Below, in pieces: positions 5,901-11,838 of a stretch of DNA of 11,838 nucleotides. A program made the translations under genes and the position numbers. The number at the start of each line of letters is the position of its first letter. Within the stretch, counting starts at the first letter, position 1. The notes under the pieces were generated by a model. It was not told where the DNA came from. It saw only the letters and a list, made by a program, of their open reading frames with translations, and made no database searches. Source of the stretch: an uncultured Collinsella sp. (lineage in GTDB: Bacteria; Actinomycetota; Coriobacteriia; Coriobacteriales; Coriobacteriaceae); the NCBI GenBank assembly GCA_900555355.1, contig USKV01000027.1:1-11838 (forward strand), given 5' to 3'.

Positions 5901-7408
5901 TCGAGCTCGTGCAGATGGGCAGCTTCGGCTGCGGCCACGATGCGTATCTCACCGACGAGATCGCGCGCATGATGGGCGAGATGGGCTCCAAGGTTCCGAT
6001 GATGATCAAGCTCGATGAGAGCGACGTCGCCGGTCCCATGGGCATTCGCGTGCGTTCGTTTATCGAGTCGGTCAACCGTCGTCGCGCGGAGGAGCGTGCC
6101 GAGGGCGCCCGGGTGCACGCGGTCCATCCGCTCGACGACCCGTATAAGGTCAAGTACACCAAGCGCGACCGGCACGACAAGATTGCGCTGGTCCCCAACA
6201 CCTCCCATGCGTTCTGCAGGCTCATGACCGCGGCGATGCGCAATCAGGGCGTGCGCGCCGAGGCCCTTGATATCGGGCGCGAGGATGCCATCCGCCTGGG
6301 CAAACGCTATGTGCACAACGACATCTGCTTCCCCGCGCAAATCGTGATCGGCGAGGCGCTCGCGGCACTCGAGAGCGGTAAGTACGACCCGCACGACGTC
6401 GCCGTGGTGACTGGCAAGTATATCGGCGACTGCCGCCTGACGCACTACATGCCCCTGCTGCGCCGCGCGCTCGACGACGCGGGATACGACTATGTCCCGG
6501 TGCTCACCAACGACGACGTCGATGCCCACAATGCGCATCCGGGCTTCAAGCTCGGCCTTGGCCCGAGCATCCAGATCGCCTACGGTCTTCCCATGATCGA
6601 TGCCCTCGAGGCCATGCTTAGGCGCATCCGTCCCTACGAGCTCGAGAAGGGCGCGGCGGACGCTGCGTTCGACCGCGCGCTCGATGAGGTTATCGAGGGC
6701 ATGGAGCGCTCCGGGCTGAGAGGCCAGGCGACGGGCTTCAAACGCGCGCTTGCGATCATGGACGCCGTTCCGTACGACCGCTCGAACCCGCATCCGACCG
6801 TTCTCATCGTGGGCGAGTATCTGCTCAATTTCCATCTCGGCGCCAACCACGAGATCGAGCGCTACCTCGAGGACAACGGGCTCGAGGTCATCGAGGCGCG
6901 CATGACCGACGTGATCCGCAAGACCTATTTCTACAAGCATGCGCAGTCGCGCGAGTTCCACGTCGACCTGTCGCTGCCCGAAAAGGCCTGGTACGCCACG
7001 GCGGACAACCTGTTCGAGCTCGCGCACGACCGTTGCGACCGCCTGGGCGCGGCGAGCCCGCTCTACGAGCCGCCGACGCGCATGCCCGAGCTCGTGCGCG
7101 CGAGCGATAAGATCCTGCACCATACGTTCGATGCGGGCGAGGGCGTGCTGATTCCGGCGGAGATCCTCGAGCACGCCAAGCGCGGCTGCCGCAACTTCGT
7201 GATCCTGCAGCCGTTCGGGTGTCTGCCCAACCATGTCGTGGGGCGCGGGCTCATCCATGCGCTCAAGGAGCAGTATCCCACGGCGCAGTTCCTGCCGCTC
7301 GACTACGATCCCGACGTGAGCTTCGCCAACGTGGAGAACCGTCTTCAGATGCTCATCATGAACGCCAAGGCGCAGGGGTGCGGTGAGGCGCATGGCGAGA
7401 CCGCGTAA
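2969..7408 (+). CDS. Giant acyl-CoA dehydratase activase-related protein: two BadF/HgdC ATPase modules fused to DUF2229 and reductase-like region
   Basis: The protein has 1479 residues. Module 1 (about 1-270) begins with the ATP-binding signature GLDVGSTTTK and carries NGSCAGGTG (C130) and GRCGVYAKTD (C171), matching the two cysteines that hold the bridging [4Fe-4S] cluster in HgdC-type activases. Module 2 (about 335-600) repeats this: GIDSGSTTTK, NEACSAGCGS (C464), SRCTVF (C503). A four-cysteine knot follows (C627, C630, C634, C653). DUF2229 starts near 720 (IGIPRVLEFW) with SDTVCFPAKLVHGH (C773) and SFGCGHDA (C988). A related half includes NDICFPAQ (C1120), GDCRLTHY (C1155) and QPFGCLPNH (C1418). 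In HgdC/BadFG systems, ATP hydrolysis drives one-electron reduction of a partner [4Fe-4S] enzyme; here both partners appear to share one chain. Fusions of this kind occur in anaerobes, but substrate and reaction are not established to my knowledge. GGAG at 2961 sets the ATG start at 2969. Cytoplasmic; cotranscribed with the TetR gene. Confidence 0.9.
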   Translation: MALLVGLDVGSTTTKVYAMHEDMTEAWWGYRRHGACQTASVRAMLGELAERFPHESLRVAVTGSGARDIATALGASYVQEVVANALAISRFYPQTRCAIELGGQDAKMIFFRTNDKGDIEVADMRMNGSCAGGTGAFIDEMAKLMGVGTESGEFEQLASRGTTVHEVSGRCGVYAKTDIQPLLNEGIPTTDLALSALHAVARQTIGGLAQGIDIEPPVIFEGGTLAYNPTLVRVFREQLNLSDDQVIVPRDPQIMVARGAALSLTDMFASSQPIDLPDAFVRLDKLETVAPASGEGRLAQPFFATPAEQADFMARHGKETPAKGPDAYAPGETVRVALGIDSGSTTTKFALVDEAGELVDSFYASNNGRPLDVAQQGLVSLKNRWETAGVTLAIDAVGTTGYGEELFARAFHADYHTVETVAHARAACACVPDATFVLDIGGQDMKAIWLNHGVLTDIVVNEACSAGCGSFLEGFAKNLGIAVEDIATEAFSSKAPAVLGSRCTVFMNSSVVSEQRRGKGPGDIMAGLCRSIIENVFTKVIRVSNLNRLGDKVVVQGGTFRNDAVLRAFEQYLGKPVTRAPHPGLMGAIGIALLAREECRKGDAGTSFIGLDAVERFEHREFGGVTCRRCNNRCQRAVVAFGDGSLYVTGNRCPRGGAISWDELVREVPAAEELRPQGACEAQAPGTGRDRTAAAPNLFVDREKLLFESCPTVPVCGGRDVTIGIPRVLEFWDTMPFWSTFFSTLGFKVRVSGRSTKAMYERGLAHVTSDTVCFPAKLVHGHIRNLVDAGVDRIFMPIITTVPTENTASTSEWMCAVVKGYPYVMRNSDNPEERFGVPFDTPLFHWYDEGDRNRQLKAWCKETFDIDADLVAKATEQADRAQQTFENQLQLRGRQVLENVREDGGYAVVIASRPYHNDPLVNHGLPKLFSDRGIPVLTPDAVPGVCNVDLSNSRIDIVNNYHARMLSCAVIVASTPELELVQMGSFGCGHDAYLTDEIARMMGEMGSKVPMMIKLDESDVAGPMGIRVRSFIESVNRRRAEERAEGARVHAVHPLDDPYKVKYTKRDRHDKIALVPNTSHAFCRLMTAAMRNQGVRAEALDIGREDAIRLGKRYVHNDICFPAQIVIGEALAALESGKYDPHDVAVVTGKYIGDCRLTHYMPLLRRALDDAGYDYVPVLTNDDVDAHNAHPGFKLGLGPSIQIAYGLPMIDALEAMLRRIRPYELEKGAADAAFDRALDEVIEGMERSGLRGQATGFKRALAIMDAVPYDRSNPHPTVLIVGEYLLNFHLGANHEIERYLEDNGLEVIEARMTDVIRKTYFYKHAQSREFHVDLSLPEKAWYATADNLFELAHDRCDRLGAASPLYEPPTRMPELVRASDKILHHTFDAGEGVLIPAEILEHAKRGCRNFVILQPFGCLPNHVVGRGLIHALKEQYPTAQFLPLDYDPDVSFANVENRLQMLIMNAKAQGCGEAHGETA

Positions 7409-8081
7409 GGACGCCGATGCGCCCGATGCACGCACCCGTATCATCGAGGCGTTTTGGGAGCTCATCGAGAACAACAGCATCTTCGAGCTGTCGGTTGGCG
7501 AGGTGACCCGCGCCGCCCAGTGCAATCGCGGAACGTTTTACTACTATTTTCACGATTTCGATGAACTCGTCGCCATCGCCATAGCCCAGCTGCTGCAGGA
7601 TAACGAGCTCATCACCGATGCCCTCTGGCATTTTTCGAGCGAGGGCGACCTTTCGGCGTTCGACCGGCGCGACGTCCGCTGCCTGCTGCGGCGCATCGTC
7701 ATCACCATGAGGGCGGGTGCCGCCGAGCAGGTCGTGCAGGGCATCCATACGATCATCATCGACCGCGTGAGAGAGATCGTCCACCCCGACGGAGAAGAGC
7801 TCAAGGCAGATTCGAGCTTTGCGGTGGGCTTTCTGGTCTCGGGCATCATGGACTTTGTGATGGCGGTCGGCTTTGCCCGGGAGGGCGGCGAGGAGATAGA
7901 CCTCGAGCAGCTGGGGGACAGCGCGTGCGCGTACCTGAGGGCGGTCGCCATGCAGACGGTGGAAACGGTCGCGCAAGTCGAGGGCGTCGATACATCCGAG
8001 CTGCTCGAACGCGTCTCCAAGGAGGCCGATGCCTATCGCGCATCGCGTGCGACGAGTCCCGACGTGGTGAAAGACGCCTAG
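7392..8081 (+). CDS. TetR-family transcriptional regulator, coupled to the activase gene
   Basis: The product is a 229-residue TetR-type repressor. The N-terminal DNA-binding domain is typical: a basic leader (MARPRK), a first helix (ARTRIIEAFWELI) and a helix-turn-helix at about residues 33-56, ending in NRGTFYYYFHDFDEL, where the aromatic run and FDEL are family hallmarks. The remaining 170 residues are the variable ligand-binding and dimerisation domain, so the effector cannot be read. ATG 7392 is preferred to the in-frame GTG at 7383 because the protein then starts directly at the basic leader; both are possible, and GAGG at 7385-7388 is rather close to 7392. The gene overlaps the end of the activase gene (TAA at 7406-7408) by 17 bases, so translation is probably coupled. 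The likely target is the palindrome at 2899-2919, making the operon autoregulated. Confidence 0.88.
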   Translation: MARPRKDADAPDARTRIIEAFWELIENNSIFELSVGEVTRAAQCNRGTFYYYFHDFDELVAIAIAQLLQDNELITDALWHFSSEGDLSAFDRRDVRCLLRRIVITMRAGAAEQVVQGIHTIIIDRVREIVHPDGEELKADSSFAVGFLVSGIMDFVMAVGFAREGGEEIDLEQLGDSACAYLRAVAMQTVETVAQVEGVDTSELLERVSKEADAYRASRATSPDVVKDA

Positions 8082-8106
8082 GGTTTCTCTTGCGGGGCGC
8101 CTGTCG

Positions 8107-8134
8107 CGCATCGCGCGGTGAGTCCCGCGATGCG
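8107..8134. repeat. Perfect 9-bp inverted repeat after the TetR gene
   Basis: CGCATCGCG (8107-8115) and CGCGATGCG (8126-8134) are perfect reverse complements around a 10-base loop. It lies 25 bases after the TetR stop and could end or stabilise that transcript, but no T-run follows. The 12-mer TCGCGCATCGCG at 8104-8115, which contains the left arm, also occurs inside the end of the TetR gene at 8036-8047. Confidence 0.5.
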
Positions 8135-8162
8135 GTCATAACCTGCATTCATGTGAGCCGGG

Positions 8163-8191
8163 TTTATAGATATTCCTCCAGCTGTTAACAT
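8163..8191 (+). promoter_or_regulatory. Candidate promoter of clpC
   Basis: TTTATA at 8163-8168 and TAACAT at 8186-8191 are separated by 17 bases, and each matches its consensus hexamer at four of six positions. This would start transcription near 8198 and give a leader of about 75 bases containing the hairpin at 8215-8242. I see no CIRCE element (TTAGCACTC-N9-GAGTGCTAA), no HAIR element (CTTGAGT-N7-ACTCAAG) and no CtsR heptad pair in 8082-8273. Confidence 0.3.
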
Positions 8192-8214
8192 AGACAATCT
8201 GTGGGTAAAGAGAC

Positions 8215-8242
8215 AAAAGCGCCGCCGACGGGCGGGCGTTTT
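8215..8242 (+). terminator. Terminator-like hairpin in the clpC leader
   Basis: AAAAGCGCCGCC (8215-8226) can pair with GGCGGGCGTTTT (8231-8242) around GACG, with one bulged base on each side; the A and T runs continue the stem. TTTTGATTT follows. It lies only 31 bases before the clpC ATG. It may be the terminator of the activase-TetR operon, or an attenuator if clpC transcription starts upstream of it. Confidence 0.5.
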
Positions 8243-8273
8243 GATTTCGATGAACTCATGTAAGGAAACGAGC

Positions 8274-10916
8274 ATGTTAGATAGATTTACCGATCGCGCG
8301 CGTAAGGTCATGTCCATGGCCAAGCAAGAGGCGCTCGATCTTCATTCAAATAAGGTGGGCACCGAGCACCTGCTGCTCGCGCTTGCCAAGGAGGACGATG
8401 GCATTGCCGCCGAGGCGCTGCGCTCGCTCGACATCTCCTACGATGACATCATGGATACTCTCAAAGAGGTCCAGACCACGGTTCCCGAGCCCAGTGAGGA
8501 GACCGAGGCGGCCAAGCTCGCCTTTACGCCGCTCGTCATTAGCGTGATGGAGCGTTCATTCCGCGTGGCGCGTGAGAACAACCAGACCTACGTGTCGACC
8601 GAGCACTTGCTGATCGGCATCGTCGAAGAGGGTAACGGCATGGCCATGGATATCCTCATGCGCCTGGGTGTGTCGTCCGCCTCTATCAAAAAGGCTATCG
8701 AGAAACTCACCGCCAAGGACCAGGACAAGAAGCGTCCGCTCGCCGGCGCCGGTGCTGGTCGTCCCGGTGCGGGCCTGCCGTTCTTTAGCGGCTCGGATGC
8801 CTCTCAGCAAAAGGGAAGTGGCACCGATACGCTTAAGCAGTTCGCGACCAACCTCACGCAGAAGGCGCGCGACGGCGAGCTCGATCCCGTGATTGGCCGC
8901 GAAAAGGAAGTCCAGCGCATGATGGAGATCCTTTCGCGCCGCACCAAGAACAACCCGCTTATCCTGGGCGATCCCGGCGTGGGCAAAACGGCCATCGTCG
9001 AGGGCCTGGCGCAGCAGATCGCTGCCGGCAACGTGCCCGAGAACCTCATGAACCAGAACATCTGGACGCTCGACCTGCCGGGCCTCGTTGCGGGCGCCAA
9101 GTATCGCGGTGAGTTTGAGGAGCGCCTCAAGAACGTGATCCAGGAGGCCACCGAGGCTGACGACGTCATCCTGTTTATTGACGAGATGCACACCATCATC
9201 GGTGCCGGTTCTGCCGAGGGCTCCATCGACGCGAGCTCCATGCTCAAGCCCGTGCTTGCACGCGGTGCCTTCCAGATTATTGGCGCCACCACGGCCGAGG
9301 AATTCCGCAAGTACCTCACCAAGGACCCGGCCTTCGAGCGTCGCTTCCAGACTATCGATGTCGAGGAGCCGAGCGTCGAGGACACCGTCAAGATCCTGAC
9401 CGCGCTTAAGCCGCGCTACGAGGAGCACCACCATGTGCGCTACACGCAGGGCGCTATCGAGGCTGCCGCGAACCTTTCCAACCGCTACATCCAGGATCGC
9501 TTCCTGCCCGATAAGGCCATCGACCTCATCGACGAGGCCGGTGCCCGCGCTCGCATCGCCGCGAATCGTGCGCCCGAGCCGGTGCGCGAGGCCGAGCATC
9601 GCGTGGAGGAGCTTAAGGCCGCCGCGCAGGAGGCCACCGAGAGCGACGACATGAACAAGGCCGCCGAGATCACCGAGCAGCAGAAGGCCGCCGAGATTGA
9701 GCTCGCCGAGGCCAAGGCTGCCTGGACGGCCGAGCTCGACGCCAGCCCGCTCACCATCGATGTCTCCCAGATTGCCGACATCGTGTCCGTGACCTCGGGC
9801 GTGCCGGTGTCCTCGCTCACCGAGAGCGAGAGCCGCCGCCTGCTGCAGGCCGAAAGCGTGCTCAAGACGCGCATCATCGGTCAGGATGAGGCTGTCGAGG
9901 CCGTTGCCAAGGCCGTGCGCCGCAGCCGCTCGCCGCTCAAGGATCCGCGTCGCCCCGGCGGCAGCTTTATCTTCCTTGGTCCCACCGGCACGGGCAAGAC
10001 CGAGCTCGCCAAGACGCTCGCCGAGTATCTCTTTGGCAGCAAGGACGCGCTCATCAGCTTCGATATGTCGGAGTTTGGCAGTGAGTTCGAGGTCTCCAAG
10101 CTCATCGGTAGCCCCCCGGGCTATGTGGGCCACGACGAGGGCGGCCAGCTCACCAAGGCCGTTCGTCGCCATCCGTACTCGGTCGTGCTGTTCGACGAGA
10201 TCGAGAAGGCGCACCCCGATATCTTCAACATCTTGCTGCAGGTGCTGGAGGAGGGCCGCCTGACCGATAGCCAGGGCAAGACGGTCTACTTCCGCAACAC
10301 CGTGATTATCATGACGTCCAACGTGGGCGCTCGCGAGATTGCGCAGGATGCGAGCGTTGGCTTTGGCACCACCGGCGAGCAGGGTCTCACGTCGAGTGAG
10401 ATCCGTGGCCGTGCGATGGGCGAGCTCAAGCGCCTGTTCCGCCCCGAGCTGCTCAACCGTATCGACGACATCGTGGTGTTCCAGAAGCTCTCGGGCGAGA
10501 ATCTCACCAAGATCGCGCACCTGCTGGTGGACGACCTGCGTCAGCGTTTGATTGCCAACGGCATGAACATCAAGCTCACCGACGCGGCCTATGACAAGAT
10601 CGTGGCCGAGGGCACCGACCTCACCAACGGTGCGCGTCCGCTGCGCCGTGCCATCCAAAAGCTCATCGAGGACCCGCTGTCCGAGGAGCTTCTGGCCGGC
10701 GAGTGGGGCGAGGGCGATACCGTCCTGTGCGACGTGGCCGATGGCAAGTTTGTCTTTAGCCACGGCACGGGCGAGATCCCGGCACCGCGTCCGGCGGGCA
10801 CGCTCGGTGGCGATACCGCCCCGGCGGCACCGCACACCGGCAACGCCGCGCCCGTGAGCGGCGGCGTGACCTCGGGCCCCGGCGGCATGATGCAAGCCGG
10901 TTCCGGCGCGCTGTAG
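8274..10916 (+). CDS. clpC: ATP-dependent Clp protease ATP-binding subunit ClpC
   Basis: This 880-residue class I HSP100 AAA+ unfoldase forms a hexamer that unfolds proteins and feeds them to ClpP in the cytoplasm. Domains in order: Clp N-terminal domain (1-145, two repeats, the first with [11 protein letters not shown], the second with [11 protein letters not shown]); AAA-1 with Walker A GDPGVGKT (232-239) and Walker B D303-E304; a short middle domain with a coiled UVR-like segment (about 436-485), which marks ClpC rather than ClpB or ClpA; AAA-2 with GPTGTGKT (569-576) and D641-E642; and a VGF tripeptide (695-697) at the place of the ClpP-docking loop. The last 45 or so residues are rich in Gly, Pro and Ala. 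ATG 8274 is chosen because AAGGA at 8262-8266 lies seven bases upstream and [10 protein letters not shown] is the usual ClpC start; an in-frame TTG at 8241 is inside the hairpin. There is no ctsR, mcsA or mcsB beside it. Confidence 0.96.
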   Translation: MLDRFTDRARKVMSMAKQEALDLHSNKVGTEHLLLALAKEDDGIAAEALRSLDISYDDIMDTLKEVQTTVPEPSEETEAAKLAFTPLVISVMERSFRVARENNQTYVSTEHLLIGIVEEGNGMAMDILMRLGVSSASIKKAIEKLTAKDQDKKRPLAGAGAGRPGAGLPFFSGSDASQQKGSGTDTLKQFATNLTQKARDGELDPVIGREKEVQRMMEILSRRTKNNPLILGDPGVGKTAIVEGLAQQIAAGNVPENLMNQNIWTLDLPGLVAGAKYRGEFEERLKNVIQEATEADDVILFIDEMHTIIGAGSAEGSIDASSMLKPVLARGAFQIIGATTAEEFRKYLTKDPAFERRFQTIDVEEPSVEDTVKILTALKPRYEEHHHVRYTQGAIEAAANLSNRYIQDRFLPDKAIDLIDEAGARARIAANRAPEPVREAEHRVEELKAAAQEATESDDMNKAAEITEQQKAAEIELAEAKAAWTAELDASPLTIDVSQIADIVSVTSGVPVSSLTESESRRLLQAESVLKTRIIGQDEAVEAVAKAVRRSRSPLKDPRRPGGSFIFLGPTGTGKTELAKTLAEYLFGSKDALISFDMSEFGSEFEVSKLIGSPPGYVGHDEGGQLTKAVRRHPYSVVLFDEIEKAHPDIFNILLQVLEEGRLTDSQGKTVYFRNTVIIMTSNVGAREIAQDASVGFGTTGEQGLTSSEIRGRAMGELKRLFRPELLNRIDDIVVFQKLSGENLTKIAHLLVDDLRQRLIANGMNIKLTDAAYDKIVAEGTDLTNGARPLRRAIQKLIEDPLSEELLAGEWGEGDTVLCDVADGKFVFSHGTGEIPAPRPAGTLGGDTAPAAPHTGNAAPVSGGVTSGPGGMMQAGSGAL

Positions 10917-10935
10917 GGCGTAACATAGCTTTGCG

Positions 10936-10967
10936 AAGGGGCACTCCTGTCGGAGCGCCCCTTTTTT
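10936..10967 (+). terminator. Intrinsic terminator of clpC, stem plus T6
   Basis: AAGGGGCACTCC (10936-10947) pairs with GGAGCGCCCCTT (10952-10963) around the loop TGTC, with one A-C mismatch (10943/10956). The T-run TTTTTT covers 10962-10967. It lies 20 bases after the clpC stop and separates clpC from the toxin-antitoxin operon. Confidence 0.9.
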
Positions 10968-10979
10968 ATGAGTAAATGG

Positions 10980-11010
10980 TGCTATACTCGAAATATAAAT
11001 ATGTATAGCA
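10980..11010 (+). promoter_or_regulatory. Toxin-antitoxin promoter: extended -10 inside an 8-bp inverted repeat operator
   Basis: TGCTATAC (10980-10987) and GTATAGCA (11003-11010) are perfect reverse complements separated by 15 bases, so the half-sites face the helix about two turns apart. The left arm overlaps TGCTATACT (10980-10988), which reads as an extended -10 element (TG-N-TATACT). Transcription would then start near 10995. The arrangement is what is expected for an operator bound by the ribbon-helix-helix antitoxin encoded next. GAAGGAG at 11011-11017 is the ribosome binding site. Confidence 0.65.
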
Positions 11011-11022
11011 GAAGGAGCTAGC

Positions 11023-11391
11023 ATGCCAATATCGGTACTCGACTCACGGCCGGTCCAGATGAATGTACGCATGGATCGCCAACTCAAAGAGGCTGGGGAC
11101 GCCGTGCTGGCGCATATCGGCATGACGCCGTCACAAGCTGTGAGGGAGCTGTGGCAGTACTTGACCGAGAACGGTCATATGCCCGTCGCAAAAAAGAATG
11201 ATGACGAAGTCCTGCCTGACGACATACGATCGAAGGCGAGTTCGTCCCGCGTCTCGGAAGGGGCTGCGTTAATTTCGAATTTTTATGAGCGGTTCTCGAT
11301 TCAGAGGCCGAGCCCCGATGAAGCCTTTGATTACGACGAGTTATACGATCAAATGATGAGCGAGAGATTCAGCGATTGGATCGAATTATGA
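11023..11391 (+). CDS. Ribbon-helix-helix antitoxin, RelB/DinJ-like
   Basis: This is a 122-residue protein. Residues about 10-53 resemble the RelB/DinJ ribbon-helix-helix: a short strand (VQMNVRMD) that would insert into the DNA groove, then LKEAGDAVLAHIGMTPSQAVRELWQYL, which has the family's L-G-[ML]-T-P-S-[QE]-A turn. Residues 55-122 are charged and probably flexible, ending in an acidic stretch (SPDEAFDYDELYDQ) and a C-terminal hydrophobic patch; this part would bind and cover the toxin. The start follows GAAGGAG by five bases. The stop overlaps the toxin start as ATGA (11388-11391), giving coupled translation with the antitoxin made first. It probably represses its own operon through the inverted repeat at 10980-11010. 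The fold and role are fairly sure. RelB/DinJ family membership is a pattern-based judgement, and a PIN toxin is not the usual partner. Confidence 0.75.
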   Translation: MPISVLDSRPVQMNVRMDRQLKEAGDAVLAHIGMTPSQAVRELWQYLTENGHMPVAKKNDDEVLPDDIRSKASSSRVSEGAALISNFYERFSIQRPSPDEAFDYDELYDQMMSERFSDWIEL

Positions 11392-11838
11392 GAGGCGTCG
11401 GAACGAAACGTGTGCTCAAGCTGTTGATCGACACGAACGTCTGGCTAGATTACTTTCTCGCTCGTACGAATGCGACCAGGCCGATAGTCGAGCTCCTTTC
11501 TCGCGCGGCGGAAGCGGAGGATATCGTCCTCTTCTCGTCCTCCCTGTCTGTCAAAGACGTCTATTACATTCTGGGGAGGACGATGAAGGCCGACGCCCGC
11601 CGTGAGGGGGCTCTCACTCCCGAAGCCATCGCCGGTGCCGACGAGACAGCGTGGGCGTGTGTTCGCCTGATTCGGCGAAAGTCGATTATTGCCTCGGTCG
11701 GTGCAGACGAGGTCTTCGACTCCTTTGTGTTCAAGTATCATCACAACGACTTTGAGGACGACCTGATGCTGGGCGTCGCCAATCGCATTGATGCCGATTA
11801 CGTCGTGACAGAGGACAAAAATCTCATCAAACATACCA
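11388..11838 (+). CDS. PIN-domain toxin (VapC-like ribonuclease), 3' end beyond the window
   Basis: The open frame gives 150 residues and is still open at the window edge. The PIN fold is recognisable: KLLIDTNVWLDYF with catalytic-type D15 after the first strand; a possible second acidic residue E35 in PIVELL; DFEDDLMLGVA with D121, D124 and D125 in the third acidic position; and ADYVVTEDKNL with D143. These acidic residues normally bind Mg2+ or Mn2+ for RNA cleavage, and VapC-type toxins cut tRNA or rRNA to stop translation. The start ATG overlaps the antitoxin stop by four bases. No strong ribosome binding site is seen, as expected for coupled translation. The spacing between the first and third motifs (about 105 residues) fits a full-length domain. 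The target RNA cannot be predicted, and the last few residues and stop codon are not in the window. Confidence 0.8.
   Translation, partial: MRGVGTKRVLKLLIDTNVWLDYFLARTNATRPIVELLSRAAEAEDIVLFSSSLSVKDVYYILGRTMKADARREGALTPEAIAGADETAWACVRLIRRKSIIASVGADEVFDSFVFKYHHNDFEDDLMLGVANRIDADYVVTEDKNLIKHT

Noticed and set aside
4946..7525. An 859-codon open frame on the - strand across the giant activase gene
   Set aside because: It is antisense to a protein with clear domain motifs throughout, and its translation is rich in Arg, His, Val and Glu with no recognisable domain. Long antisense frames are common in G+C-rich genes.
8194..8202. ACAATCTGT near the clpC promoter as another TetR site
   Set aside because: It matches only part of one half of the 21-bp palindrome and has no opposite arm; chance similarity is likely.
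8556..11123. An 855-codon open frame on the - strand across clpC
   Set aside because: It mirrors the codon structure of clpC, crosses the clpC terminator and runs into the antitoxin gene, and has a Leu/Gly/Ala/His-rich composition without motifs.
1..11838. CRISPR arrays, phage genes or insertion sequences
   Set aside because: No regularly spaced direct repeats, no integrase or transposase motifs and no capsid or tail proteins were seen on either strand.

Overview
The window is about 11.8 kb of G+C-rich DNA with long open frames, strong Shine-Dalgarno sites and every recognisable gene on the + strand. The gene set and the short GGCACTT(A/G)GGGAC-type intergenic repeats suggest an anaerobic gut actinobacterium of the Coriobacteriia, most likely Collinsella or a close relative. 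That placement is a judgement from style and content. There is no rRNA or other phylogenetic marker here to prove it.

Layout: (1) 1-256 is non-coding and holds two related 19-bp repeat units. (2) 257-1825 encodes a two-module ThrE-type threonine/serine exporter with an unusually acidic N-terminal tail. (3) 1826-2138 is a structured intergenic stretch: two back-to-back inverted repeats, a near-palindrome and a strong intrinsic terminator. (4) 2139-2687 encodes a small four-helix DUF2798-type membrane protein. (5) 2688-2968 is non-coding and ends in a terminator followed by a perfect 21-bp palindrome. (6) 2969-7408 encodes a 1479-residue protein that fuses two BadF/BadG/BcrA/BcrD (HgdC-like) activase ATPase modules to a DUF2229 and 2-hydroxyacyl-CoA-dehydratase-like reductase region. 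(7) 7392-8081 encodes a TetR repressor that overlaps the giant gene by 17 bases. (8) 8274-10916 encodes the ClpC AAA+ unfoldase, behind a leader with a hairpin. (9) 11023 to the window end is a toxin-antitoxin module: a ribbon-helix-helix antitoxin resembling RelB/DinJ and a PIN-domain toxin, joined by an ATGA overlap and preceded by a palindromic operator on an extended -10 promoter. The toxin gene runs off the end of the window.

How they fit together: the giant activase/reductase and the TetR gene look like one autoregulated operon, with the 21-bp palindrome as the likely operator. The family chemistry (ATP hydrolysis driving a low-potential [4Fe-4S] electron transfer) suggests that the giant protein is a self-contained ATP-dependent reductase of unknown substrate. 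This is the most interesting system in the window. ClpC, the exporter and the DUF2798 protein look like ordinary, independently transcribed chromosomal genes. The toxin-antitoxin pair is more A+T-rich at its promoter than its surroundings and is probably accessory.
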